From positions 1 through 64,000 of the forward strand of contig QWPW01000004.1 in the NCBI GenBank assembly GCA_003671025.1: DNA of 64,000 bases, given 5' to 3'. A model generated the notes under the pieces. The model was not told where the DNA came from and did not search any database. It was given only the letters and a program-made list of their open reading frames with translations. The stretch comes from Planctomycetota bacterium. GTDB lineage: Bacteria; Planctomycetota; Phycisphaerae; Phycisphaerales; SM1A02. Of this stretch, positions 19,563-28,656 are shown one piece after another. How positions within the stretch are numbered: position 1 is the first letter of the stretch; each line of letters starts with the position of its first letter. The translations under genes and the position numbers were made by a program.

Positions 19563-21029
19563 TTACTTCGCGAGCGCTGCGTCGATCGCCTTGCGCAGCG
19601 ATGAACCCGAACTGTCGGACATGCCAATCTCGATCGCGGCGATCGTGCCGTCCTTGCCGATGATGATCAGCGTCGGAATGCCGCGAATGCCGTATTTCGT
19701 AGCGAGATCGTCGCCATTGAGCAGACAGCCGTAGGTGAATTTCTGCTTCGCGATGTACTGCTTCGCTGCGTCGGGCGTCCTCTCCCATGTATTCACGCCA
19801 AGGATCACGACATCCTTCTTCGCGGCCGCGTACTCGTCATGCAACTTCTGCATCGCAGGCATCGCGGCTTTGCACGGAGCGCACCACGTTGCCCAGAAGT
19901 CGAGCAGTACGACCTTGCCTTTGAGCGAAGCGAGTGAGATTTCTTTGCCGTCGAGATTGATGAGCGTGAAGTCGAGCGCGGGCTCGCCGACTCCAAACGA
20001 GAGTTCCGGCGCGCCGGGCATTTCGCCACCAGGCCCGCCACCTGGGCCGCCACCGGGGCCCATCATGCTGGGCATATCAAACTCGACTTTACGGAAGCCC
20101 TCGGGCGCGGTTAGCGCAAACGCCGAGTCTTCGATTTTCGGATCGAGCGTGAGCGCGGTCACCGTTACGGTGATACACGGCGCGGAGTCGCCGGGGTCGC
20201 CGGTGGTGCCGTCGCCAAAGACTGGCTTCGTCGCAAACTGCCGCGGCAATCCATCAGCGCGGGCGATGGCCATTGTCTGGAACAACGTGACTTTCATGCC
20301 CTCGGGGGGTGCGGGCGGTTCACCCATCTCGGGCGCTTCACCATCTTTTTGGCCACCCTCGGCGATAGCGAACGACGAAACTGCAACCTCGCGGACAACC
20401 TCGATGACATCGCACTCGAGATCGTCGATCGTAATCGTGCCGACGAATTTCATCGATCGCGGCTCACTGAACTTCGCGCCTGATGGCCTGGCCTTCCCCA
20501 GCTCGCGGAATTCAGTGGCCCACTCAGGGAAGGCCTGCGTCGACATCATCGCCGCAATTGCGGGTTGCGCACCTCCGTCGTTGTAGGTCTTCTTCGCGGC
20601 ATCGAGCTGCAACATTTTCCCGCCGTGAAGGACGACCACCGCGCCTGCATTGGGACCGTCAAGCGTCTCCAGTCGAATTGAATCAGCCGGAAACGGCGGC
20701 ATTCCTCCCGCGACCTTCGCAGGCGCACCCTCGACGAAGCGGACCGTGACGCGGTGCGCACCTTTCAGCTCAGGCGGCGCAGACGCGTCCATGGCCTCGC
20801 CGAAACTCACACGACTCGTCATCTGCATCGACTTCGCGGCCTTGACCGCGGCGACGGACTTGTCGTAGATCGCCTGCGCCTTCGGCTCGATTGCCGAGTC
20901 GGTTGCTGTCTGAGCCGCCGACTTGGAAGCCTCGGTAGGCGCAGCACTCTGCGCGCAGAGAGGAGACGGGGTGAGTGCGCAGAGCGCAACGGCGGCACAG
21001 ATGCTTGATGTAAATCTTGAGGTGAGCAT
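19563..21029 (-). CDS. Secreted DUF2092-type/TlpA-like thiol-disulfide protein
   Basis: A 488-residue exported fusion. The ATG at 21029 opens a signal peptide (MLTSRFTSSICAAVALCALTP). The first domain (about 40-330) resembles the DUF2092/LolA-like outer-membrane-lipoprotein carrier fold, with paired beta-strands (HRVTVRFVEGAPAKV, MLQLDAAKKTYND). A Met/Gly/Pro-rich linker (GPGGGPGGGPGGEMPG) joins it to a TlpA-type thioredoxin domain with the active site WCAPC and the cis-Pro segment GIRGIPTLIII. It probably acts as an exported reductase for disulfides or cytochrome c assembly, as TlpA/ResA proteins do. This two-domain pairing recurs in planctomycetes. It is a single gene, following the NTF2-like gene on the same strand. 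Confidence 0.88.
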   Translation of the reverse strand: MLTSRFTSSICAAVALCALTPSPLCAQSAAPTEASKSAAQTATDSAIEPKAQAIYDKSVAAVKAAKSMQMTSRVSFGEAMDASAPPELKGAHRVTVRFVEGAPAKVAGGMPPFPADSIRLETLDGPNAGAVVVLHGGKMLQLDAAKKTYNDGGAQPAIAAMMSTQAFPEWATEFRELGKARPSGAKFSEPRSMKFVGTITIDDLECDVIEVVREVAVSSFAIAEGGQKDGEAPEMGEPPAPPEGMKVTLFQTMAIARADGLPRQFATKPVFGDGTTGDPGDSAPCITVTVTALTLDPKIEDSAFALTAPEGFRKVEFDMPSMMGPGGGPGGGPGGEMPGAPELSFGVGEPALDFTLINLDGKEISLASLKGKVVLLDFWATWCAPCKAAMPAMQKLHDEYAAAKKDVVILGVNTWERTPDAAKQYIAKQKFTYGCLLNGDDLATKYGIRGIPTLIIIGKDGTIAAIEIGMSDSSGSSLRKAIDAALAK

Positions 21030-21209
21030 GATGCCGCCACGATGCGCGTGCACTGCGCATCCGTCGACCATAAATGCAATTCGCGGTGAACACGCGACCA
21101 CCGCAGCTGGTGCGTGCATCGAATCGCCGCGCCGCCTCCGCGCATGAAGATGCTCGCGCGCTGTCGAGTACGCCGCGAAAAACGCTTGCAAACAAGCGAC
21201 TTTCACGCG

Positions 21210-21755
21210 TTACTTCGCGGTGCCGCCGGTTGGATTCTGCAGTTCGGGCGAGAGATCGGTGTGGTGATGCACCAACTTCCAATCTCCATCTTCGCGACGA
21301 AAGATGTTGGTCGCGCGAAACTTAGGCGCAACTTTGATTCCATTCGCGGTCATGCCCTTGGCAATTTCGGTGCACACGGCGTAGCCCCAATCGGTGCCTT
21401 CAACCAGATGAAGGTCGTAACACTCCACCTCGCCACCGAGTTTCATCGCGGCTTCCTTCTTGAACTCCGCACGCACGGCGTTCCATCCCACCAGCGTTCC
21501 GCCGAATGGACCAAGGTCGGTCACATCGCCGGCGTGGGACCAGATCGCATCCATCGCCGACGCATCGCCGGTGGCCATCGCATTGAGCGCCTTGTAAAAC
21601 TTCGCGTTGGCGCCCGAGAGCGATTTGTCTTCGCTCGTCAGCGCATGCACCACCACGTGAGTAGTGACCGCCGCGACGGGATGTTTGCGGATGCAAGCAC
21701 TACTGCAAAGGACGGTCGCACCGAGAAACAAGGTGATCGTGATGTTGCTGTTCAT
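21210..21755 (-). CDS. NTF2/SnoaL-like (DUF4440-type) lipoprotein
   Basis: A 181-residue protein. A lipoprotein signal ends at CSSAC (about residue 21). The mature part has the NTF2-like order: a long helix starting FYKALNAMATGDASAMDAIWSH, then VTDLGPFGGTLVGWNAVRAEF, curved strands and the terminal FRREDGDWKLVHHHTD. This is typical of DUF4440/SnoaL-like proteins, which bind small ligands or act as simple isomerases. No catalytic residues can be assigned. It lies between a sulfatase and the TlpA-like gene on the same strand with gaps of 60 and 180 bases, so co-transcription is possible. Confidence 0.85.
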   Translation of the reverse strand: MNSNITITLFLGATVLCSSACIRKHPVAAVTTHVVVHALTSEDKSLSGANAKFYKALNAMATGDASAMDAIWSHAGDVTDLGPFGGTLVGWNAVRAEFKKEAAMKLGGEVECYDLHLVEGTDWGYAVCTEIAKGMTANGIKVAPKFRATNIFRREDGDWKLVHHHTDLSPELQNPTGGTAK

Positions 21756-21815
21756 ACGGTCACCCTATCAGTACTGAGTTAAGAAGGGATGCGGTGATAC
21801 AAAGCGTGCACCGCT

Positions 21816-24137
21816 TTAACGGGAGCACGGTCCCCAGTTGGTGAGGATCTGCGCGAGATCAGAACCGTCAGTAGTGCCGTCGTTGTTGAAGTCGTACACC
21901 GAACTCTGCCCCCACCACGTCGCGATTTCCGCGAGATCAACCGAATCGATCACGCCGTCGATGTTGCCGTCACCTAAGCACGCAGGTTGAGTCGCCATCA
22001 AGTCATACATGTACGACTGCAGCGCAGTAAACGCCGCGGCCGCTTCGGGGGTGAGTTCGCCGGGAGAGCACGCCGCATCGCCCGAGGGCAACAAACTCAC
22101 GGAGGGAAAGTCAACGCCGCGACCGCCGAGCAACACATGATTGAATGGCGCGGTGGTGAGGTCATAGAACTCGAAGGCGCACTTGCTCGACTGATCGCAG
22201 CCTTCGAGTTGTTTGATGATGAGTTTGTAACGTCCGTCCGTCGCCGCCATCGCGGAGGGCGGAAGGATGGCGAAGTCGCCGCACTGCGCATACAACGCCG
22301 CATCGGTCGCGGCAGCAGCGCGCAAGTCACAACATTTGGCGTAGTCATCAAACCAAACACCGCCAGTGGAGACACACAGTTGCTCGCTGTACAAAATCGC
22401 GTCGCTGCAGGTCGCGGCCGAGGTCAGCGCCACGATGACGCAGGCGCGCAGTTGGCCTTCGGGAAGGCTTAGATTCGTGCCGTTTTGTGCGAAATTCACC
22501 GTGCGCACCGGCGACGCTTGAGGGTCGGTGAGGTAACCAATCATGCTCTGACAATCGAGCGCGTGCGATGCGGGCACCGCCGCGCGCACATCAACACCCG
22601 CGAGCTCACCGAAGAGCTGGAAGAGATCCGTGAGGTTCACCATCGCGTCAACGCTGCGCCCTGGCGCATTCACTCGCGCACCCGCGATGATCATTGGAAC
22701 ACAGACTCCAGTTTGATTGACATAGCCCTTGCCCCGCAGTGGATCAAACGGCGCGCGCACGACGTCGAGAAAACTTCCGTTGTCACCGATGAACACGACG
22801 GTGGTGTTGCTGTCCAACATCTGCACGCCATTGCCCGACCACTCCGCAACTTTTGCTTCGACGAGCAAACGACCAATCTCACGGTCCGATGCCTCAACCA
22901 TCTGATTCATGATCTCACGCTCAGACGGCGCTGGAGAGCTCGTCAAGTCCGCTTGCGGCCCGCACACATAGGGCAAGCCGCTCGGCCATTGATAATCCTT
23001 CGCGAGCAAGTGATAAGGAACGGGTTGATAGGGATCATGCGCGGTGACAAACGCGACGGTGCACATCCACGGCGTTCCGGCTTTCTGCGCCTTGATCCAC
23101 TGCAGTGCGAGATCGACATCTTGCGTTGATTCATAGACATGGTCGATGGTGTTCACCACGGGTGATCCCTCGACCACCAACGCGCGAGGCATGCTGTAGA
23201 AGCCATTCGTGTCGTCGAAGTCGACGCGCGCCCATGCGGCGGCGGATCCTTTGGTCACCGTCGTGCCATCGGAGTTGACTAACGGCACACCGCCGAGGGT
23301 GAAGCAATCGACGGCGTCGATGTTGTCGCTCCACGTGCCATCGGGAAATCCGCATGAACACACTGCGGGCGAGTTGGTCGCGGAATCCACCGGGAATCCG
23401 CAGGAATACATAGGAAGTTCGCCCGCAGCGGGCGGGGGCATCTGCCCCGCGAGCGTGATATCGATGAACGAAGGTCCACCGTAAGGCGTGCCGCTGAAGT
23501 ACGGAAATCCCAGTGCACCGGGGTAGCCATCACCTGCAGGATTCAATGTCGGATCACCGAGATGAAGTTTGCCCATGTAGCCCGAGGCATAGCCCGCCGT
23601 CGCGAGCATTTGCGGCACGGTGAATTCATACGGCGATGTTTGCGAGCGTGGCGGCGCGGTGGGAAGACACGCGTTGAGCACGGTGGTGCGAAACGGATAG
23701 CGACCAGTCATGATCGCAGAACGTGAAGGCGAACACTCGGGCATGCCCCACACATTGGTGAAGCGCACTCCAGCGGTACACAGCGAATCGATGACTGGAG
23801 TGTTGGGAAGGTTCACGCCTGCGGGATTGAATTTCGTCAGCTGATCCACACCGACATCGTCAATCACGACGAAGAGGATGTTTGGTTTCGCGGCTTTCGC
23901 GGCGGCCTTTGCGGCCTTGGCAGTTTTTGCCGCGGTCTTGAGGTCGGCTTTGCTTGCATTCTTCGGACCAGTTTGGACCGCAGCGCTCGCGCGTTTGTCC
24001 ATGCGCACGGACTCTCGCGCTGTCGATGTTGCATCAGACTTCGCGTTTGGCGGCGCTTCCGCGTGCACGGCGGGAACGAACATGCTTGCCACAAGAAGTG
24101 CCGCGCAGAGAGGACGACCAGTGAGAGTGAGTTTCAT
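21816..24137 (-). CDS. Secreted sulfatase with C-terminal dockerin repeats
   Basis: A 773-residue exported sulfatase. After the signal peptide (to about residue 26) comes an Ala/Lys/Thr linker (61-84). The sulfatase domain follows, with VIDDVG and the formylglycine motif CSPSR (135-139, in MPECSPSRSAIMTGRYPFR). A Cys-rich insertion (about 540-640) matches the position of that in the 2836-5718 paralogue, with CVSTGGVW in place of CVANGGCW. Two dockerin-type repeats close the protein (DGVIDSVDLAEIATWWG and DGTTDGSDLAQILTNWG). It differs from its paralogue by lacking the C-terminal lectin domain. It should remove sulfate from an extracellular ester; the substrate is unknown. Confidence 0.93.
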   Translation of the reverse strand: MKLTLTGRPLCAALLVASMFVPAVHAEAPPNAKSDATSTARESVRMDKRASAAVQTGPKNASKADLKTAAKTAKAAKAAAKAAKPNILFVVIDDVGVDQLTKFNPAGVNLPNTPVIDSLCTAGVRFTNVWGMPECSPSRSAIMTGRYPFRTTVLNACLPTAPPRSQTSPYEFTVPQMLATAGYASGYMGKLHLGDPTLNPAGDGYPGALGFPYFSGTPYGGPSFIDITLAGQMPPPAAGELPMYSCGFPVDSATNSPAVCSCGFPDGTWSDNIDAVDCFTLGGVPLVNSDGTTVTKGSAAAWARVDFDDTNGFYSMPRALVVEGSPVVNTIDHVYESTQDVDLALQWIKAQKAGTPWMCTVAFVTAHDPYQPVPYHLLAKDYQWPSGLPYVCGPQADLTSSPAPSEREIMNQMVEASDREIGRLLVEAKVAEWSGNGVQMLDSNTTVVFIGDNGSFLDVVRAPFDPLRGKGYVNQTGVCVPMIIAGARVNAPGRSVDAMVNLTDLFQLFGELAGVDVRAAVPASHALDCQSMIGYLTDPQASPVRTVNFAQNGTNLSLPEGQLRACVIVALTSAATCSDAILYSEQLCVSTGGVWFDDYAKCCDLRAAAATDAALYAQCGDFAILPPSAMAATDGRYKLIIKQLEGCDQSSKCAFEFYDLTTAPFNHVLLGGRGVDFPSVSLLPSGDAACSPGELTPEAAAAFTALQSYMYDLMATQPACLGDGNIDGVIDSVDLAEIATWWGQSSVYDFNNDGTTDGSDLAQILTNWGPCSR

Positions 24138-24348
24138 AGTTTGTTCGTCGGTCTTGAGAGTGCCTGCAGGGATCTATGCCAAAGCCGTGCATGTACGCGC
24201 GGCTGCACTCTCTTCGGACATTACGTCCGCGTTGCTCAGTTGAGACATTCAAGAGCGTGAATTCAATTCAAGTCCGGGTAGTTCGATGCGCGTAGTTTCG
24301 TGGTCGCGTGACCAATGCTCCGCGTTATCACGACGCACAATCGTCGCC

Positions 24349-25821
24349 TCATTCACTGCGCCGCGCGTCATGCATCGCCGCGAGCGCGTCCCACGACTGA
24401 TCGAACGCCCATTCATAGTTTCGGAAGCGCCCAATCGATGTCGAGTTGATGGGACGACGAACCTGCTCGTGACTCAGAGTGAACACGGCGCGCGCGTTGC
24501 GTTCGGGTTGCACGACTTGCGGCTCCATCGCGAGTTCCATGCGAGCCAAGCAGCGCGTCGCGTGCGCGGCGGGATCAGCCACGAGTTGTTCGTACACGAT
24601 GCTTTGGTGGGGAATTCCCAGCGTTTCCAAGCTGAGTGGAACGATGACACGCTCGGCTTCGATGACGCGGCGAATCGAAGCGAGACTCGCGGTCCACCCT
24701 TTGGAGTGCGGGTGAAAGTAGGAGAGGAAGATGCTGATCGCCATGTCGCGCGCGTCGCGTTGCACATCAAAGCACACCGCGCCGGGCAACACCGCGGCAA
24801 TCGCGGGCAAGAGTCTCCATGCCTCGAGCGTCTTGTCAAAGCTCCACGCCGCGCCCGCGCGACGCAATCGCTGCGCGCCGTTGAGATAGGACTGCTGCAT
24901 CTCCATCAACGTCGCGCGTGGCAAGAGGTTGATCGAGCGCGGCCAGCGCCCCGTCGAAATCAATGATGCGGCGATCACATCAACGCCATCGAATTCGCCG
25001 ATGCCGCTGATTTGTGAGTGACTGTCGAGCATCTGCTCGAGCAACGTTGAGCCGCAACGAGGCAACCCAACCACCATCGCGACGCCCGTAACGGGATCGG
25101 CAGTGGTGGCGAGCGCGCGCGTCGCTGCGACGGCGGATTTCTCGAGCACGCCGCGCTGCTCGTTTATCTCTCCCAGCATTCCGTACAGATCAAACGGCGG
25201 AGTCGTCGCGGCGTGCAATTGCGTTGCGAGTTCAAACGCCTCGCGATAGCGCCCTGCTTTGTCGAGTAATCCCACCGCATCAAAGCCAGCGACACGACGC
25301 AACACCGGATTGCGTTCAAGCTCGGCGATTGCGCGCAGTTGAACGATCGCGGCCTCAGGGTCCGTTTGCGCGCACACACGCGCGACCATAAGCGCGGCGC
25401 GCGGATCGTTCATCCACGCGCCACCGCGCGTCAACAACGCGGCGAGTTCATCGCGTCGATGCGCAAACCAAAACACTTCCGCGAGCGCCACGGCGGCCTC
25501 GAGGGCCTGTGGAGTTTTTCCTGCTGCAAGCGGGCGCAATCGATCGACGGCGCGATCGATGCGCCCAAGCCGTTGGTCAACCATTCCCCGCAACAGCGCT
25601 GCCTGCGGGTCGCTGGGTGTCAGTTTCAATGCGTGATCGAGATCGGTGTCCGCATCGGCCAATCGCCCTAGATTAAAATTGGCGCAACCGCGACCGAGCC
25701 ATCCCGCGAAACTGCGCTGCGACTGCGCGAGCATTTGATCGGCCACTCGCAACGCCCCGACATGATCGTTGGCGCGAAACAACCGATCAAGCGCGGCAGT
25801 CGGAGTCTCAGGAGGCGGCAT
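24349..25821 (-). CDS. TPR protein with C-terminal sulfotransferase domain
   Basis: A 490-residue two-domain protein. Residues 1-240 form tetratricopeptide-like helices (for example GCANFNLGRLADADTDLDHAL). The sulfotransferase domain begins at about 255 with the PAPS 5'-phosphosulfate loop VGLPRCGSTLLEQMLDSH. It continues with AWSFDKTL, the DVQRDARDMAISIFLSYF strand-helix (3'-phosphate loop region) and IVYEQLVADP. The layout matches the bacterial TPR-sulfotransferase family related to tyrosylprotein sulfotransferases. There is no signal peptide, so it acts on cytoplasmic or membrane-face acceptors using PAPS. It is the last gene of a possible operon with the ATP-grasp and DUF1338 genes. Confidence 0.92.
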   Translation of the reverse strand: MPPPETPTAALDRLFRANDHVGALRVADQMLAQSQRSFAGWLGRGCANFNLGRLADADTDLDHALKLTPSDPQAALLRGMVDQRLGRIDRAVDRLRPLAAGKTPQALEAAVALAEVFWFAHRRDELAALLTRGGAWMNDPRAALMVARVCAQTDPEAAIVQLRAIAELERNPVLRRVAGFDAVGLLDKAGRYREAFELATQLHAATTPPFDLYGMLGEINEQRGVLEKSAVAATRALATTADPVTGVAMVVGLPRCGSTLLEQMLDSHSQISGIGEFDGVDVIAASLISTGRWPRSINLLPRATLMEMQQSYLNGAQRLRRAGAAWSFDKTLEAWRLLPAIAAVLPGAVCFDVQRDARDMAISIFLSYFHPHSKGWTASLASIRRVIEAERVIVPLSLETLGIPHQSIVYEQLVADPAAHATRCLARMELAMEPQVVQPERNARAVFTLSHEQVRRPINSTSIGRFRNYEWAFDQSWDALAAMHDARRSE

Positions 25822-25887
25822 GGATGAACTCTACAAACTTGCGTGCCGTCGCGGTTCTGTGCACATCACGTGAACGACACGAAGTGC

Positions 25888-26754
25888 TCACGCAGACGCT
25901 GACGGAAGATCCGCGCACACCGCGTCCACCAACCATCGAGCGTGTTCAGGCGCGCATTCGAGATAGAGCGAAGGCTCGACAATCTCAAGTTCCATGAGCA
26001 CGGCGTGGTCATTCGCGTCGCGCGCGACATCGACGCGCGCGTACGCGGCGTTGCCTAATCCCTTTGATGCCACGAATTCCAACACGCGCGCTGCGAGGTG
26101 CAACTCATCGGCCTGAGCTGTCACAACGCCGCGCGACTGTTCATGATCCCCACTCCACCGCGGGCCCTTATAGATGGCGTGCGAAAACACTCCGCCCAAA
26201 TGCACCATGTTGCGTTCACCGTGAGTCGACACCGAGTGCAACAGTGGCTGCACCAAGAAATCACGCGTCACGTGTTCGAGGTGATGCGCGGTAACGGTGG
26301 CGATGTCGCCGCGCATCACGCGAATGGTGGCGAACGATCCCGCCGACACTGCGGGCTTGACCACAAGATCGCCGAAGTGTTTGAAGAGCGCGGGCCAATC
26401 GGGATCATCGCCCGCCCGCAGCACGTGGGTGGGAACGACGGGAATTCCCGCGTCGGCAAGTTCAACGAGGTAACCCTTGTGCAGATTCCAACGCAGCAGC
26501 GGAAGCGGATTTACCAACTGCGTGACACGCGCCGTCGCCTCGAGCCATGCGCAAAACGCTGGAAAATGCTCGACATAATTCCATGTCGAGCGAATGATGG
26601 CCGCGTCAAACTCGCTCCAGTTGGTCGTCGTGCACTCCCATGGAACGACCTGCGCATCAATGCCGCGGCGCGCAAACGACGACACCAGAATCGGCAGGTC
26701 GCCATCGGCGCGAGGAAGTTGCGTTGCAGTCACAAGGGCGACGCGAGTTGGCAT
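25888..26754 (-). CDS. ATP-grasp family ligase
   Basis: A 288-residue soluble protein. The N-terminal domain (RVALVTATQLP; DAAIIRSTWNYVEHF) and the central ATP-grasp fold (DLVVKPAVSAGSFATIRV; RDFLVQPLL) are clear. The metal/ATP-binding end is YARVDVARD...AVLMELEIVEPSLYL. It resembles the uncharacterised RimK/DcsG-like branch, whose members couple a carboxylate to an amine using ATP. The acceptors here cannot be read. It lies 42 bases below the DUF1338 gene and 66 above the TPR-sulfotransferase gene on the same strand. Confidence 0.85.
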   Translation of the reverse strand: MPTRVALVTATQLPRADGDLPILVSSFARRGIDAQVVPWECTTTNWSEFDAAIIRSTWNYVEHFPAFCAWLEATARVTQLVNPLPLLRWNLHKGYLVELADAGIPVVPTHVLRAGDDPDWPALFKHFGDLVVKPAVSAGSFATIRVMRGDIATVTAHHLEHVTRDFLVQPLLHSVSTHGERNMVHLGGVFSHAIYKGPRWSGDHEQSRGVVTAQADELHLAARVLEFVASKGLGNAAYARVDVARDANDHAVLMELEIVEPSLYLECAPEHARWLVDAVCADLPSASA

Positions 26755-26796
26755 TGGCGCATCGTAGAAAATCGCACGCGCGTCGTGGCCGTCACG

Positions 26797-28530
26797 TCAC
26801 GACGAAGCAGCGACTCGTTGCAACTGGGAACACTCCTCGTCGCTGAGCATTTCGATCACTCCCAGTTGGGTAAACGTGTCGAGCTTCGACTGCGCTTCCA
26901 TCGCCGCGTAAATCAACGTCGCGTCGATGATGCGCCTACCGAGCACGGCTTCCAACTGCGACTGTGAGTAGGTCGGTTTCTCTGCGGCGCTCGATTTGGT
27001 TCCGTACTGATTGAGGTTCGAGGCGAAGATTCCTGCAGCGCTCACGGGCAGAAAATCTTCGTAGCGCAATCCCTCGTATGCGACGAAACCTTGCGCGATG
27101 AGCGTAGGCAGATCGATCGAGTCAACTGCGCCGCGCTCCTTGGCCGCGATACCTGCGTCGGTGGCGACATAGCGCGCGTACACAAATCGTTGCGCGATCA
27201 ACCCAGGCAACGACTTCTCAAAGGCGGCGAACTCGTCGGCGTAGCGCGCCTCGAAGGCCGCGGACTCGGCTTCGTCGGCCATCCTCTCATCGGTCGTTCC
27301 TGGCGCGGCTCCCAACAACTCGGTCTGCGCCAGACATGCGTCGTATGCCGCGCGTCCCTTTGGAGTGCAGGCGTAACCGCGTTCTTCGATTTCGCCAAAG
27401 CGCGCAGTGTGCGTCGCGTCAATCACCGCACCATCTGCCTCGGTGAACTGCACGGGTTCAGTGAGCGCCTTATATGCGTCTTGCCGCAAGAAAATAGCGG
27501 TATCCGCGCTCGGGCCCTCGGTGGACTCTTTGCATCCCGCGTGATCGAGTTCAGACAACGCGAACTCAGGAAGCGAAAACTCCGCGACCAACTCGTCGGC
27601 GCACTGCGCGATCTGCGCGTTCGTAACCACGCCCGCGCGATAGAGCGCAATCTCTTCCAACGGCACATGCTTGAAGTGCAACTTCATGAAGTCATGATCC
27701 GCCCGCGCAACCAATGCAGTGAGCGCGCGCATTGTTCGTGCACGAAACCAATGCGCGTCGACTTCACCAAGGCAATGTTTGATCGCAGCGGTATACAGAT
27801 CCATGCACAGCGTGTTGGGCGTGAGGTGATTGAGATGATGCGATTGGAAACACGCGATGTCGGCGGCAATCTTGAAGCCATGGGCGCAGAGCTGGTTGTA
27901 CAGCGCGAAGTCGCGCGCGCGTCCCGTCCATTTGAAGATGTGCTGGGTGCACTCGTTGATCAACGCCTGCGCATCGTCGGGTGAAAGTCCATCGTCGCGT
28001 TCGCTGCGCTCGATGAGTTCCTTCGCGCGTGGCGAAAATGTTTCGCGTTGTGCGAGCAGCGTCTCGATGCGGGCGCGAGTGTCCGCGTCGAAGTAATCCG
28101 TCATGAGCAACGAGGTGAACACGCGGTGTTCAGGACGATGGCGCGAGCGAAACGCAGTCGCGATCACTGGTTGACTCTTGGCGCCGATCGCAGTCATGTC
28201 GTAGAAGCAATGCGGCTCCATCGCGAAACAGGCGAAGAGACGACCCATCCAGTGGTACTCATCGGCGCGACCGATGCGAATCGCGCCGTGACGCTCTCCG
28301 CTGGCGCGCTCGAGATCGCTCTGATCAATGGTGAACCCAATATGAAGTTGTGACATCAGCGCGCACACGCGCGTGTTGCACACCATGTTGACGCGCAGTG
28401 CCTTGTCGTACAGCGGAACCTCGCGACCAAACATCGCGGAAAGCGCGGTAAACAGGCGGTTTTGCAGCTCGGTCTTGCAAGCAAGGCTGTGAGCGAAGGA
28501 GGGAGCAAGTGTCGTGCCACGGGCAAGCAT
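26797..28530 (-). CDS. DUF1338-family 2-oxoadipate dioxygenase/decarboxylase-like protein
   Basis: A protein of about 577 residues of the YdcJ/HglS family. The ATG at 28530 is chosen because the conserved start (LQNRLFTALSAMFGREVPLYDKAL) follows it. Family signatures include HRPEHRVFTSLL, FQSHHLNHLTPNTL and DHDFMKLHFKHVPLEEIALYRAGVV. Family knowledge: characterised HglS binds iron through two His and a Glu and converts 2-oxoadipate to 2-hydroxyglutarate in lysine breakdown. It is about 110 residues longer than HglS, with the extra length mainly in the C-terminal half. No other lysine-pathway gene is in the window, so the physiological substrate is inferred from family only. Confidence 0.88.
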   Translation of the reverse strand: MLARGTTLAPSFAHSLACKTELQNRLFTALSAMFGREVPLYDKALRVNMVCNTRVCALMSQLHIGFTIDQSDLERASGERHGAIRIGRADEYHWMGRLFACFAMEPHCFYDMTAIGAKSQPVIATAFRSRHRPEHRVFTSLLMTDYFDADTRARIETLLAQRETFSPRAKELIERSERDDGLSPDDAQALINECTQHIFKWTGRARDFALYNQLCAHGFKIAADIACFQSHHLNHLTPNTLCMDLYTAAIKHCLGEVDAHWFRARTMRALTALVARADHDFMKLHFKHVPLEEIALYRAGVVTNAQIAQCADELVAEFSLPEFALSELDHAGCKESTEGPSADTAIFLRQDAYKALTEPVQFTEADGAVIDATHTARFGEIEERGYACTPKGRAAYDACLAQTELLGAAPGTTDERMADEAESAAFEARYADEFAAFEKSLPGLIAQRFVYARYVATDAGIAAKERGAVDSIDLPTLIAQGFVAYEGLRYEDFLPVSAAGIFASNLNQYGTKSSAAEKPTYSQSQLEAVLGRRIIDATLIYAAMEAQSKLDTFTQLGVIEMLSDEECSQLQRVAASS

Positions 28531-28656
28531 GGTCGTAGAGGGCAAGGTTGAGGACAAAATAGAGAGCCAGGATAGGAAGCCAGGAGTTCGAGAGTTGAAA
28601 ACATCTTGCAACTCGCCGCATCGGCGCGCAATTGGGTCGCGAAGAGTATCGAAAAA

